A DNA stretch of 64,000 bases from Dyadobacter sp. CY312 (GTDB lineage Bacteria > Bacteroidota > Bacteroidia > Cytophagales > Spirosomataceae), in contig NZ_JAJUXG010000004.1 in assembly GCF_021390535.1 (NCBI RefSeq), forward strand, positions 62,001 to 126,000, given 5' to 3'. The notes under the pieces were generated by a model that worked only from the letters and a program-made list of their open reading frames with translations, had not been told where the DNA came from and searched no databases. Positions 9,333 through 17,981 of the stretch are shown here, piece by piece. The translations under genes were made by a program, and so were the position numbers. The first letter of the stretch is position 1, and each line of letters opens with the position of its first letter.

Positions 9333-10106
9333 ATGAAAAATTCAAAAACCATCGTCCTTATTCATGGCCTGTTTGTAAATAACAAAAGCTGGGCTGCCTG
9401 GAAACAATATTTTGAAGCAAAAGGATATACCGTACACACACCTGCCAATCCTGGTCACGAAGGAAATCCATCGGATTTAAGAACAAATATTCACCCACAA
9501 TTAACCCAAACAGGCTTTGAAGATGTGGTAAACAACATTGTGAAACTGATCGATACTTTGCCTGAAAAACCAATTGTGGTTGGTCATTCGCTGGCTGGAC
9601 TGGTGGTTTTGAAATTAATTGAAATGGGCAAAGCTGTTGCCGGAGTTAGTATAGATGGTGCTCCTCCAAAAAATGTGCTGGCTCCATTCTCCACTGTCAA
9701 AATCGTGTATCCGGTTGTAGATTTTTTCAAAGGGAATTCGCCATTTTTGGGAAGCAGGGATTGGTACAAAAGAGCATTTTTTAATAACATGAGCCAGGCC
9801 GATGCCGACAAAGCATATGACGAAGTAGCTGTACCGGAAAGCAGAAAAATTGCGAGAGACACGCTATTGAAATCTTTTGCCAAAGTGGATTTTAGCAAAC
9901 CGCATCAACCGTTGCTATTCATCGCTGGAGAGCAGGATACCATTTTTTCTCCCGAGCTTATCAGAAAAATCGCCGGTCGCTATAAAGACGCCAACAGTGT
10001 TGTTGATTACAAGGAGTTTGAGGGCAGAAGTCATTTCATAGCTGGTCAGAAGGGCTGGGAGGAAGTAGCAGAGTATGTTGCGAATTGGATTGAAGAACGG
10101 AATTAG
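9333..10106 (+). CDS. Alpha/beta-fold hydrolase
   Basis: This 257-residue protein has an intact catalytic triad. The nucleophile elbow is GHSLAG with Ser86, the acid is probably Asp202 in AGEQDTIFS, and the histidine is His234 in EGRSHFIAG. An oxyanion-hole motif IHGLF lies near residues 10-14. There is no signal peptide, so it should be cytoplasmic. The substrate is unknown; esterase or lactonase activity is typical for relatives. It is monocistronic, with a strong hairpin terminator about 70 bp downstream. Confidence 0.9.
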   Translation: MKNSKTIVLIHGLFVNNKSWAAWKQYFEAKGYTVHTPANPGHEGNPSDLRTNIHPQLTQTGFEDVVNNIVKLIDTLPEKPIVVGHSLAGLVVLKLIEMGKAVAGVSIDGAPPKNVLAPFSTVKIVYPVVDFFKGNSPFLGSRDWYKRAFFNNMSQADADKAYDEVAVPESRKIARDTLLKSFAKVDFSKPHQPLLFIAGEQDTIFSPELIRKIAGRYKDANSVVDYKEFEGRSHFIAGQKGWEEVAEYVANWIEERN

Positions 10107-10175
10107 AATAGTTGGTCGGTGCGGTTAAAAATGAATTAAAATTGGTGTATGGGGAATTGGCACTGTAAAAGAAAG

Positions 10176-10214
10176 ACGCCGATGTTTGTTGGGATACATA
10201 CATCGGCGTTGTTT
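10176..10214. terminator. Bidirectional hairpin terminator
   Basis: ACGCCGATGT (10176-10185) pairs perfectly with ACATCGGCGT (10200-10209), followed by a T-rich run on the plus strand and preceded by an A-rich run. It lies between the convergent hydrolase and AHSA1 genes and can serve both. Confidence 0.85.
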
Positions 10215-10264
10215 TATGGTTCGGTTCTAAAACCTGTCAAAACATTATTCAGTTTTCGAACTAC

Positions 10265-10759
10265 TTAGGATGCAAAAATTTCGTCGAGACCTTCCATAGC
10301 AGATGTGAAGCCTTCTTTAAAGCCCATTTCGATAATTGCTTCCAAATCTGAAAGATTTTGGTGACTGATGGAGATATTGACAATCGTATTTTCTCCTGCC
10401 TCCGTAAAATCCAGATTCCAGTCAGAGCTGGGGAATTCCTGATTTACGTTGCCGTCACTGTCGCAAAAGGCGTCGTGGTATTTAAAATTGCTTTCTGGGG
10501 TAATGGCGGTGTAGTTGGCCTTAGCCCAATGTTCTTCTCCTTCCGGTCCCACCATGGCGTACATCCAGCTGCCGCCTACTTTAAAATCCATAGATTTTGT
10601 CCGAGCTTTCCATGGGCGTGGCGCCCACCATTTATCCAGCAATTCCGACTGTGTCCATGCCGCCCAAACGTCGGAGCGTGACGCTGCAAATTCTCTTTTT
10701 ACCTTTACAGTACTGGTTTCCTTGTCTACGGAAAAATCCATTAATAGGTTGGTTCTCAT
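10265..10759 (-). CDS. AHSA1/SRPBCC-domain protein
   Basis: This 164-residue protein has the START-like SRPBCC fold of the Hsp90-activator-homology (AHSA1) family. The phrases are [20 protein letters not shown] near residues 22-41, WWAPRPW, and a C-terminal [15 protein letters not shown] helix. The hydrophobic-cavity fold usually binds small lipophilic ligands, but the ligand is unknown. The start codon overlaps the stop of the upstream ArsR-type regulator by the sequence ATGA (10756-10759), indicating translational coupling. ArsR plus AHSA1 is a recurrent bacterial pair, so the two are surely co-regulated. Confidence 0.9.
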   Translation of the reverse strand: MRTNLLMDFSVDKETSTVKVKREFAASRSDVWAAWTQSELLDKWWAPRPWKARTKSMDFKVGGSWMYAMVGPEGEEHWAKANYTAITPESNFKYHDAFCDSDGNVNQEFPSSDWNLDFTEAGENTIVNISISHQNLSDLEAIIEMGFKEGFTSAMEGLDEIFAS

Positions 10760-11076
10760 TTTTTCTCAGCTTTAATGGTTGATAATAAATTGTCTAACTC
10801 ACTGAAACGATCCTCCCAGATTTGTCTGAACTGGTCGAGCCATTTGTCAACTTCCTTCATTTTCTTTAATTCTAACTGATAATAAATTTCTCTGCCAAGC
10901 TGCTGCTGGGTAACCAGTTCACATTCGGTTAAAATTTTCAGGTGCTTGGAAACTGCTTGTCTTGAAGTGTCAAAATGTTCAGCAATAGCATTTGGTGTCA
11001 ATGCCTGAAGTGCGATCAGGCCAATTATCGCTCTGCGAGTCGGATCCGCAATTGCCTGAAATACATCTCTTCTCAT
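10756..11076 (-). CDS. ArsR-family transcriptional regulator
   Basis: This 106-residue winged-helix protein begins at the internal ATG at 11076, giving the canonical [15 protein letters not shown] start. An upstream in-frame ATG at 11124 would add 16 residues and lies inside the likely operator. The recognition helix is in [20 protein letters not shown] and the wing in [10 protein letters not shown]. There is no cysteine pair of the metal-sensing ArsR/SmtB type, so it probably does not sense metals. It is translationally coupled to the AHSA1 gene, and a dyad immediately upstream suggests autorepression. Confidence 0.9.
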   Translation of the reverse strand: MRRDVFQAIADPTRRAIIGLIALQALTPNAIAEHFDTSRQAVSKHLKILTECELVTQQQLGREIYYQLELKKMKEVDKWLDQFRQIWEDRFSELDNLLSTIKAEKK

Positions 11077-11093
11077 CACATAAAAATTTATTA

Positions 11094-11125
11094 TGAAACT
11101 ATATGGTTGCAAATATATGTGCAAC
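11094..11125 (-). promoter_or_regulatory. Candidate operator of the ArsR/AHSA1 pair
   Basis: Two overlapping dyads lie 18-50 bp before the ArsR start. GTTGCAAATATATGTGCAAC (11106-11125) is palindromic at 18 of 20 positions. TGAAACTATATGGTTGCA (11094-11111) is palindromic at 14 of 18. Size and position fit a dimeric winged-helix repressor acting on its own promoter; the link to this ArsR is inference. Confidence 0.5.
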
Positions 11126-11302
11126 TGTTCGGTTTCGCAAATTTTCAGAAAAAAAAGTTTGATGGAATTTCTAAAATATATCCCGTGCGATTGTTGCGAT
11201 TTGAGATTCTTCTGCTGAATTGTTTTGCCGGGATAGCTTGGAGTCCCAAAAGTATTGGGATTTTGTGTGCTGATTACTGGGGATAAGTAACCAGCACCTT
11301 CT

Positions 11303-11956
11303 TTAATATTTTCCTTTCGCTACCTCCCTGATATCTGCAATTTCCAGAACCTGTTTGGGATAAGGTTTTGATACCAGATTAATCATAGCCTGCCCAACCT
11401 CGTTTAATGTTAATGATTGCTTTGGGAAAAATATAGGATAAATGGCAATGACCGGCTTGGAAAACCACTTTACATTTTTTTGCCCTTTTACAGGTTCCAT
11501 AAAGCCCGGACGGAAATTATATTGTCCCCGAAACCCCAGTTTCATCAGATCATTTTCTGTTTTTCCTTTAACCCGGGCCCACATTACCTTGCCTTGCTCA
11601 GTACTGTCGCTGCTGGCACCTGTAACAAAGGTGAATACCATCTCCCTGTTGATACCGGCTAAAACTTTGGCAAAGTGAAGGGTGGTATCGTAAGTGATTC
11701 TTGTGTAGTCATCTTCATTCATTCCTACCGAACTCACGCCCGCACAGAAGAAACAGGCATCATAACTCTTCAAGCTTTCGGCAAAAGTTTCGATTTTCAA
11801 AAAGTCCGGGGCAAGTAATTCTTTTAGTTTAGGATGGCTGATATCCACATGTTTTCGGTTGACAATCAATACTTCCGACACAGCGGAATTTTGAAGACAT
11901 TCCAGCAACACGCCTTCACCAACCATTCCCGTAGCGCCTGTAATGATGATTTTCAT
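11303..11956 (-). CDS. NAD(P)-binding atypical SDR-family protein
   Basis: This 217-residue protein has an N-terminal Rossmann dinucleotide motif GATGMVG (residues 7-13). The overall order is that of atypical short-chain dehydrogenases of the NAD(P)H-binding epimerase type: a beta strand ending VNRK, a central FFCAGVSS strand and a [11 protein letters not shown] segment. A classical YxxxK catalytic pair is not obvious, which is common in this atypical class. It is monocistronic with no informative neighbour; substrate and reaction are unknown. Confidence 0.85.
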   Translation of the reverse strand: MKIIITGATGMVGEGVLLECLQNSAVSEVLIVNRKHVDISHPKLKELLAPDFLKIETFAESLKSYDACFFCAGVSSVGMNEDDYTRITYDTTLHFAKVLAGINREMVFTFVTGASSDSTEQGKVMWARVKGKTENDLMKLGFRGQYNFRPGFMEPVKGQKNVKWFSKPVIAIYPIFFPKQSLTLNEVGQAMINLVSKPYPKQVLEIADIREVAKGKY

Positions 11957-12040
11957 AGTGGTAATGTTGTTGATATTTGTTTAACAAATGTAGCTAATTA
12001 AACGAGTATCAACCTGGTAGGGAAGGTGGCGGCAGGCAAA

Positions 12041-12290
12041 TTTCACACAAAGGTTTGAAGTTTGAGGAAAGAGCATAAAAGTCTTCTTCCCGTCTTTGGG
12101 CATTTAACTTACCTGCTTTGCGTGAAGCGTTAGCAGTTTAAAGGTTTCACGCAAAAGTTTGAAGTTTCAGCAAAGAGCGCAAAAAGAGTCTTAGCGTCCT
12201 TTGCTGATTTACTTTTTGCTTTGCGTGAAATGTAGCAGTTCAAAAAGAGTCTTGGCGTTCTTTGCCATTTTACTTTTCTGCTTTGCGTGA
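12041..12290. repeat. Tandem hairpin-forming intergenic repeat (two full copies, one partial)
   Basis: Copies at 12041-12126 and 12145-12230, and a partial one at 12241-12290, share the same ends. The left end is TTTCACRCAAARGTTTGAAG and the right end CTGCTTTGCGTGAA; the two ends are themselves inverted. The middle of copy 2 is a dyad (CAGCAAAG ... CTTTGCTG) around GAGTCTT. Single ends of the same element occur at 16485 and 17436. The 350-bp gap between the SDR gene and the 923-residue protein gene holds essentially nothing else. Confidence 0.85.
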
Positions 12291-12306
12291 GACCTATTAG
12301 ATATGA

Positions 12307-15078
12307 TTATTCCACCAATCGCTCCAACGCCTTCCGTATTCCAAACTTCACGATCGCCACCTCTATATTTTCGTCGTTTATTGCATTAGTCCAGGCGAAT
12401 TTGGGCGTCATGTCGTTGTTGAAATATTCCAGATTCAGATCGTAATCCCTGGTGCCCTCAGCGCAGAGTATTGTTGCTGAAATGTACTTATCGCCGTAAA
12501 TCATCCGGCCTGTTTGCTGGTACCAGACACCGTCGTATTCGTAGCGTTTTATCCAACAGCATTCCAACGCATTTTCATCCCGCCATTCCAGGTAATTATT
12601 GGCGGTAAAGGAAGGATGTACCATGAGTTGTTCTACCGAAGACTCGAAAATCTCCTGAAAATCGACGTGTGTAAAGCTTGCTTTTTTACTTTCGTCGATA
12701 AAGGATTTCCCTTCGAGCAAATAATCCAAAGCACTGTCTTCATCTTTTTCTTCATATAATTCCTGCTGGCCGTAAGGTGTTCTGAAATACAGATTGTCAT
12801 ACACTATATCCGAAAGCTGGCAGGTGGGAAGTACATATTCCTCTGAAAAAACGGGTGTCTCGTCTTCGTCTGTCAGCGAACAATAAAGCTTAATTTGATC
12901 GCCTACGATGCCCGCTACGTTCCCGAAACCGCCGAAATGGAGCATCATGTCGTTTTCGTAGATGAGAGCAGCATAAGCGTTGCCTTTCACAAATAATTCA
13001 CCGTGGTTGTATTCTCCCCATATCACTTCGCTGTGAACATCGCCGCCAATAAAGTGCACATTTCCAAAAAGGTGCAAATGACTGGCTTTCAAATCTCCAA
13101 GGACGATAAGTGCTGGCGAATTGTCGGTATCATAGGCCATGATATACTTTTCGGCAGTCAGGTTTTTTAGGAAAATAAAGCCAAGAATGAAGATATCGGG
13201 ATGCTCCCCGGTACTGTATTCCAATTCCAGTTTTTCGACCTTCACATCTTCTTCGGCCAAAAGGAAAAAACTGTTTGGCTCTTCCGGAAACCGCCAGGTG
13301 TTCTCATAAACATCATAGATTTTCTCGCCCTGAAAATCGGTCAGATTGCCGATGATCTCCTGAGCCTGATTTCGACTAATAAGCTTGAATGCTGTACCAG
13401 CAAACTGTATTTCTGGAAAGGGAACAGTTTCAGGTGTTGCCTTTTGTAAAGCCTTTTTTTTCTGGCGTTCTGTTTCTTCTAGCTTTTCTTCGAGGTAACT
13501 TTTGTTTTCCTGCTCAAATGCAGGCTCTACTTTGGCATACCATTCCAACGCCTCTCTGTACAATTTCCAATCGTAAAGATATACCTTGTAAATATCACCG
13601 TAGCCCGAGTACCTGTCAGTGGTGTTGTCTTCCTGGCTTGGAGAATAGTATAACTCGGAAAACGTCGGGTTTTCGAGGCGGTCGGGACGAAAGAAATACT
13701 TACGCATGTCAAACTCGTCACCTTTTATTTCTTTGCCCACATCAACGCTACCTTCCAGCCCTTGTACACCATGTATCCTTGCAGAAATACTGTAATTGCC
13801 ATACCAGAAGCCTTTTTTGTCCGAGTCCCAATAGTCGTTGTATTTTTCCTGCACCACGGGCAACGATAAATACCGGAGCAAATCAGCGGGTTTTACTTTT
13901 GCCAGAAACTGGTTGTGGACGTAAAAACCGATTTCTGCTCTGGTGAGCAAATCCGTCCAGAAATGCTGAAAGGTCTCGAAATTTTGCGAAGAAATTTCCT
14001 GTCTGAAAATACCCTTGAAATCTTCACTGGTATTATTCCGGGACATGGCATATAGCTCTTCGACTTGCACGCTCTTGCCAAATATTTTTTTTAAGCCGGT
14101 CGCAGGCTCTTCCCATTCATTGATCTGTACATAAAACTGCAGACCCGATGGGTGTTTTGCCATTACATAGTCATTCTTTTCCGGTGATTTGTAATGGACG
14201 CGCACTGCAAATCCGTTCCACTCGTAAAACTGATCACATTCGGCATGGGATCTGGCAATGTCCATCAGCTTTTTAAAATTGCCTATCTGGCTGATAAATC
14301 CTGCTTCGTCTGCGAAAAACTTGTTTTCAAACTGGCGGGGAATTGATTTTTGAAATTCGATTTCCTTTTCTGCCGGGGAAAGTATCTTAATTTCTTTCAG
14401 GACGATGGGTTCATTTGCAGCCAGTCGCTCAACGGCTGCATATCGTAGCAGCCAGCTTGCCCAGGAAAAAACATCATCCGGTTCCACTTCACTTTCGTCT
14501 TCCAATAGCTCGGGCACAAAAATGGATTCAACCACGGATCTATCAAAGGTGCCATCCTCGTCATCATCATCGCACAGAAAATGTTGCGCACGGGTTCGCT
14601 CTTTGTTGTAATCGTAGTGATACTCTTCGGTAGCCACAAAAACGCGTGCGTCCGTTTGCCCTTCCACGATCAGATCGCCGTGATTGTAATGTCCCCAGAA
14701 ACAGTCCGTCACTTTGAGGTCGCCCGTGATATACACATCCTGTCCGCCCACGACCATGTTTTGCACAAGCACGTCACCGAGCACTACTAGCCCGGTGGAG
14801 CCGTCGGTTTCATCATTGTAAATATTTTGAGCCCTGAGATTTCCTTCAATCAGGATGGTCATGCAAGTCTCCTGTTGAAGATAGGTTTCGTAATTGCCGA
14901 AACGGTCTTTGAACGAAACAAATGGTGCATCCAGATCCAGGTTTTCTGTTTCAAAGTCACCTTCCAGATAAAGTATATTTTCTTCCTCAAACTCCCCATT
15001 GTTGCTTTCGTTTCGTGAATACATCCAGCTTTTCTCTGGGAACTTGTGTTTGATGTCTTTGAATTTCAGGTATTTCAT
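12307..15078 (-). CDS. Large internally duplicated beta-solenoid-like protein
   Basis: I do not recognise a named family for this 923-residue, acidic, apparently cytoplasmic protein, which has no signal peptide or membrane span. It contains two related halves. Around residues 34-155 there is a run of short strand-turn units (VVLGDVLVQ, VYITGDLKV, FWGHYNHGDLIVEG). Around residues 600-735 a second run repeats the order (IVLGDLKAS, VHFIGGDV, IWGEYNHGELFVKG). The GDL/GNL spacing resembles polymer-forming (bactofilin-like) right-handed beta-solenoids. The region between is charged and rich in Glu, Lys and aromatic residues. It lies 113 bp downstream of the 2OG-Fe(II) oxygenase gene on the same strand and may be co-transcribed with it. 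Function is unknown; a structural or scaffold role is a guess. Confidence 0.8.
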   Translation of the reverse strand: MKYLKFKDIKHKFPEKSWMYSRNESNNGEFEEENILYLEGDFETENLDLDAPFVSFKDRFGNYETYLQQETCMTILIEGNLRAQNIYNDETDGSTGLVVLGDVLVQNMVVGGQDVYITGDLKVTDCFWGHYNHGDLIVEGQTDARVFVATEEYHYDYNKERTRAQHFLCDDDDEDGTFDRSVVESIFVPELLEDESEVEPDDVFSWASWLLRYAAVERLAANEPIVLKEIKILSPAEKEIEFQKSIPRQFENKFFADEAGFISQIGNFKKLMDIARSHAECDQFYEWNGFAVRVHYKSPEKNDYVMAKHPSGLQFYVQINEWEEPATGLKKIFGKSVQVEELYAMSRNNTSEDFKGIFRQEISSQNFETFQHFWTDLLTRAEIGFYVHNQFLAKVKPADLLRYLSLPVVQEKYNDYWDSDKKGFWYGNYSISARIHGVQGLEGSVDVGKEIKGDEFDMRKYFFRPDRLENPTFSELYYSPSQEDNTTDRYSGYGDIYKVYLYDWKLYREALEWYAKVEPAFEQENKSYLEEKLEETERQKKKALQKATPETVPFPEIQFAGTAFKLISRNQAQEIIGNLTDFQGEKIYDVYENTWRFPEEPNSFFLLAEEDVKVEKLELEYSTGEHPDIFILGFIFLKNLTAEKYIMAYDTDNSPALIVLGDLKASHLHLFGNVHFIGGDVHSEVIWGEYNHGELFVKGNAYAALIYENDMMLHFGGFGNVAGIVGDQIKLYCSLTDEDETPVFSEEYVLPTCQLSDIVYDNLYFRTPYGQQELYEEKDEDSALDYLLEGKSFIDESKKASFTHVDFQEIFESSVEQLMVHPSFTANNYLEWRDENALECCWIKRYEYDGVWYQQTGRMIYGDKYISATILCAEGTRDYDLNLEYFNNDMTPKFAWTNAINDENIEVAIVKFGIRKALERLVE

Positions 15079-15191
15079 GCTGATGAATTTTGTAATTTTA
15101 TTTCAGGGCCAGTTGTCGACTTTCTAAATTTCATGCAAAAGTTAGAAGGTATACACCAGGAACGCAATAGTCGAGTGCCTTTTCATATCAG

Positions 15192-15737
15192 CTACTTTAT
15201 TCGATACATCACATCCGATCGCAGCGCATATTTTATACCACTCGTTACTGGGCAGCCCTCATGTTTTTGCTCATGTATAAAACACAGGGCATCACCGGTT
15301 GCGGGCACGATGGTAACGTTATCAAAAGCAGTTTCACCACCCTCAAACTCGTCATTCAGATATATCATAAAAGTAATGCGGCTTTCTTCCTGATCGTTTC
15401 GTTTGTACCGACCATCCACATGTCTTTTAAATCGTTGGTCCAGTTCGTATTTGTAAAACCGGAACTGCTCATTCAGCCCAACTGCGTGATAATCGTCCAT
15501 TTCCGAGGGGCAAAATTCCCTGAGCTTATCCCAAAGTCTATTGGCAAGCCTTTCATCTTCATGTAACACCCGGTAATTGTTACGGATGTTTTTAGCCATT
15601 CTGGCTCCGGACGAGAAGCCGACCTCAGCTTCATTGTAGCCTATGTTTTCACTCAACAAGATTAACTCCTCACATTGGTGGGCGGAAAGGAAATTTTTAA
15701 TTGTCCAGATTGTTTCACTGTGATATATCGCTTCCAT
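15192..15737 (-). CDS. 2OG-Fe(II) oxygenase, prolyl 4-hydroxylase-like
   Basis: This 181-residue protein has the P4Hc domain. The iron triad is His106 and Asp108 (in KRHVDGRY) and His159 (in KHEGCPV), with Lys169 in GIKYALRSD as the likely 2-oxoglutarate anchor. FMIYLNDEFEGGET (about 123-136) is the typical core strand. It is cytoplasmic by absence of a signal. Relatives hydroxylate prolyl or other residues in proteins, but the target here is unknown. It is transcribed toward the 923-residue protein gene, with a 113-bp gap. Confidence 0.9.
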   Translation of the reverse strand: MEAIYHSETIWTIKNFLSAHQCEELILLSENIGYNEAEVGFSSGARMAKNIRNNYRVLHEDERLANRLWDKLREFCPSEMDDYHAVGLNEQFRFYKYELDQRFKRHVDGRYKRNDQEESRITFMIYLNDEFEGGETAFDNVTIVPATGDALCFIHEQKHEGCPVTSGIKYALRSDVMYRIK

Positions 15738-15902
15738 ATTTTTTTCTTGTGATATGTTTTTCTGTAAGTGTTGTTTTCTTATCCCCCTGCGTCTTTGTAT
15801 GTTTTCGAGGTTTCTGTCTTCTTTATAATTTAAGTGTCACCTTTTTTGTGATTGATTCCGGACGAAGTAAACACAGAAGGAAGTAAATTTCAGGGTACTC
15901 CA

Positions 15903-16460
15903 TCACGGCATATTAATCGTCTTGTATTCCACACCATGTTTTTCGGCATAGGGAATCAGCAGATCCATCATTTCAGTATACAGCTTGCCCAGTTCAGCGC
16001 CTTTTGTCGTATCCAGTTGCTCAATAGCAGCGTCTATTTCCTGGTCGGTCTTACCGTCGTCTATCATTTTAGCAATGATTGGAAAGTCTTTTTTGTAGAC
16101 TTCGTCGGCATATTCAAATGTCTTTAATCCGGCAGCGACAATAGGTTTAGCTTCATCGGTAACTTTCAGTTTTTTAATATTTTCAATGTCGGCATCAAAC
16201 GTCTGTTTGTAGGCAAAATCCATGTATTCTACACAGGTTGCATTCTTCATGGTTTTGTTGTCTTCGGCCACAATTTGCAGTACACCATTGGCTTTTCGCT
16301 GCCGTATCTCTCTGAAATGTCTTTGAAAATCGTGGGGGATTTTGTTGCCATTCAACCCAATGGTTTCAAATATTTTTGCCGGACTGTCATACATCAAATC
16401 GCAGGATGTCAGAATTGTTAATGCGCAGATTAATAGGTAGATGGTTGATTTTGTTTTCAT
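15903..16460 (-). CDS. Putative lipoprotein of unknown function
   Basis: This 185-residue protein has a signal peptide ending in a lipobox, LTSC, with Cys20 as the probable lipidated residue. The mature part is helical and charged, with no domain I recognise; phrases such as MIDDGKTDQEIDAAIEQLDT suggest a helical bundle. It is on the same strand as its neighbours. A repeat fragment (16485-16511) lies just upstream of its start. Confidence 0.7.
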   Translation of the reverse strand: MKTKSTIYLLICALTILTSCDLMYDSPAKIFETIGLNGNKIPHDFQRHFREIRQRKANGVLQIVAEDNKTMKNATCVEYMDFAYKQTFDADIENIKKLKVTDEAKPIVAAGLKTFEYADEVYKKDFPIIAKMIDDGKTDQEIDAAIEQLDTTKGAELGKLYTEMMDLLIPYAEKHGVEYKTINMP

Positions 16461-16484
16461 GTTTTGTTTGTTGGGTTAAAAATA

Positions 16485-16511
16485 TTTCACGTAAAGGTTT
16501 GAAAATGAGAG
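16485..16511. repeat. Left end of the 12-kb repeat element
   Basis: TTTCACGTAAAGGTTTGAAA and the following bases match the left end of the repeat at 12041-12126. The matching right end is found only at 17436-17461, beyond the ankyrin gene. Confidence 0.65.
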
Positions 16512-16536
16512 TAATGGAATGCTTTCGGTCGAAATT

Positions 16537-17343
16537 TTAGCCAGCATTTATAAGTTTTTCAATTTCCGTTTGATTTGTCGCAATAGCTCTGTCTAATGGG
16601 CTTCCATCGTAAGCCATCATTTTCCCTTTGAATTTTACTTTTGTTTTAAAGTCCACATTTAGCCCCAACAAAAGTTTTACTATTTCTTTGTGTCCCAATC
16701 CACAAATCCAAAATAGCAATTCGGATTTTGGTGTTGTCTCACTTTTATAGTCAGTTCCGCAATCCAATAAATACGTTGCTATCTCTGGGTTGTTTCGCCA
16801 ACAAGCCCACTTAAAAGCCGTTGAGAAATATTTTTTGTCGATGCCGTTTTCAACCAGTGTTTTAGTGGCTTCTATATTTCCTCCGTGCAGATTTGTAGTA
16901 AAGTCAAGCAACGAACTTCTAAGACTGTCAACTATGTTAATATCAATGCCTTTTGATAATAATAGTTCTATAATTTTCCTACTCCCGCTTACACAAGCAA
17001 AATGAATTGGCTGTAAATTATTTGGACCTTTGGAATGGATGTCAGCGCCAATGTCTATTAAATATTTAGCAATGTCGTGCTGGTTGTTTGAAACAGCAAT
17101 TGATAAAGGCGATTGTCGGCCAACATCTTTAATTTCTTTGTCCGCACCTGCTTCAATTAAAAGTTTTACGATTTCAAGATTACCATGCTTACATGCAATT
17201 TGCAAGGGTGTCCCTTGAATTGGGCTTGAATAGTCTGCAAGCTTCTTATTGAGTATGGTCGGCTTGATGTCAGCCAAAAACTGTTGCACCAACTTGATGT
17301 CTTGGTTGTAACAAGCTGAATGTAAGCCTTCTTTTTCGGTCAT
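16537..17343 (-). CDS. Ankyrin-repeat protein
   Basis: This 268-residue protein consists of about seven ankyrin repeats, with signatures such as GTPLQIACKHGNLEIVKLLI, SPLSIAVSNNQHDIAKYLI and QPIHFACVSGSRKIIELLL. It has no signal peptide or catalytic domain, so it should be a cytoplasmic protein-binding module. It lies between the two ends of an otherwise contiguous intergenic repeat, which suggests that this segment arrived by insertion. The partner is unknown. Confidence 0.92.
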   Translation of the reverse strand: MTEKEGLHSACYNQDIKLVQQFLADIKPTILNKKLADYSSPIQGTPLQIACKHGNLEIVKLLIEAGADKEIKDVGRQSPLSIAVSNNQHDIAKYLIDIGADIHSKGPNNLQPIHFACVSGSRKIIELLLSKGIDINIVDSLRSSLLDFTTNLHGGNIEATKTLVENGIDKKYFSTAFKWACWRNNPEIATYLLDCGTDYKSETTPKSELLFWICGLGHKEIVKLLLGLNVDFKTKVKFKGKMMAYDGSPLDRAIATNQTEIEKLINAG

Positions 17344-17435
17344 TTTATTAAATGTTAGTGGCTGACGTTTGGTGAATTTGTGTTCGAACGTGCGTCGAAT
17401 CGGTCGAAACCGTATAAAAGAACCCTCTCTGTACC

Positions 17436-17461
17436 TTTAACTTTCCCTGCTTTGCGTGAAA
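17436..17461. repeat. Right end of the 12-kb repeat element
   Basis: TTTAACTTTCCCTGCTTTGC and the following GTGAAA match the right end of the repeat unit at 12041-12126. Together with the left end at 16485 it brackets the ankyrin gene. Confidence 0.65.
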
Positions 17462-17479
17462 CCGGAGCAGGAAGATATA

Positions 17480-17977
17480 TTACACACCCTTCCCCACGAA
17501 TTCCAGTATAGGGTTCAATATTTGCTCCACATATTCCTCTTCCCGTTGCTGACTTTTCTTGCCATTGTCGAAAGAATCGCTGATGGAATAATTCCGGACG
17601 AATTGGTTCTTCTTTTTCCCGATGGCGTATTCTATGTCACCGCATTCCGAAGTATTAATTATCGTCATTTCATCGAAAGACATCAGTCGCTTTTTGAAAA
17701 AAGGAGGGGTGATCCGGTAAATAGCACTGGTCTTTCTGTCGAAAAGGAATTTTACATTGAGTTTAAACAAAAATTCATAAATCCCGACAAGTACAATTAC
17801 AGCACCGATGGCATAGGCCGTGGAGCGAACTTCGTAACTCAATGCTCTTAAAAAAGGCACAATGCAGAAGATCAAAAAAGCCAGTAATGCGTAGATCAAG
17901 AGTTTGCCTTTGTAAGCAAAATAGGGTTTGATCGTAAGATTTTCGGCTGTTATGGTCAGTTTGTATTTGTCTTTCAT
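17480..17977 (-). CDS. Small two-span membrane protein, type A copy 1
   Basis: This 165-residue protein has two membrane spans (about residues 28-48 and 55-75) after a short beta-like N-terminus ending LTIKPYFAYKGK. A soluble C-terminal domain follows. It is homologous along its length to the protein at 18536-19024: both have a xIxKPYxxxK start, an MSFDEM/LPFDDV step and a tyrosine-rich central strand. It is the last gene of a B-A-B-A tandem array on the minus strand, 4 bp after the previous stop. The layout recalls PH-like membrane proteins; function is unknown. Confidence 0.8.
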   Translation of the reverse strand: MKDKYKLTITAENLTIKPYFAYKGKLLIYALLAFLIFCIVPFLRALSYEVRSTAYAIGAVIVLVGIYEFLFKLNVKFLFDRKTSAIYRITPPFFKKRLMSFDEMTIINTSECGDIEYAIGKKKNQFVRNYSISDSFDNGKKSQQREEEYVEQILNPILEFVGKGV

Positions 17978-17981
17978 AAGC

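Noticed and set aside
13389-13946. 185-codon plus-strand frame within the 923-residue protein gene
   Set aside because: It is antisense to a long coherent frame with internal repeats; its own residues show no domain.
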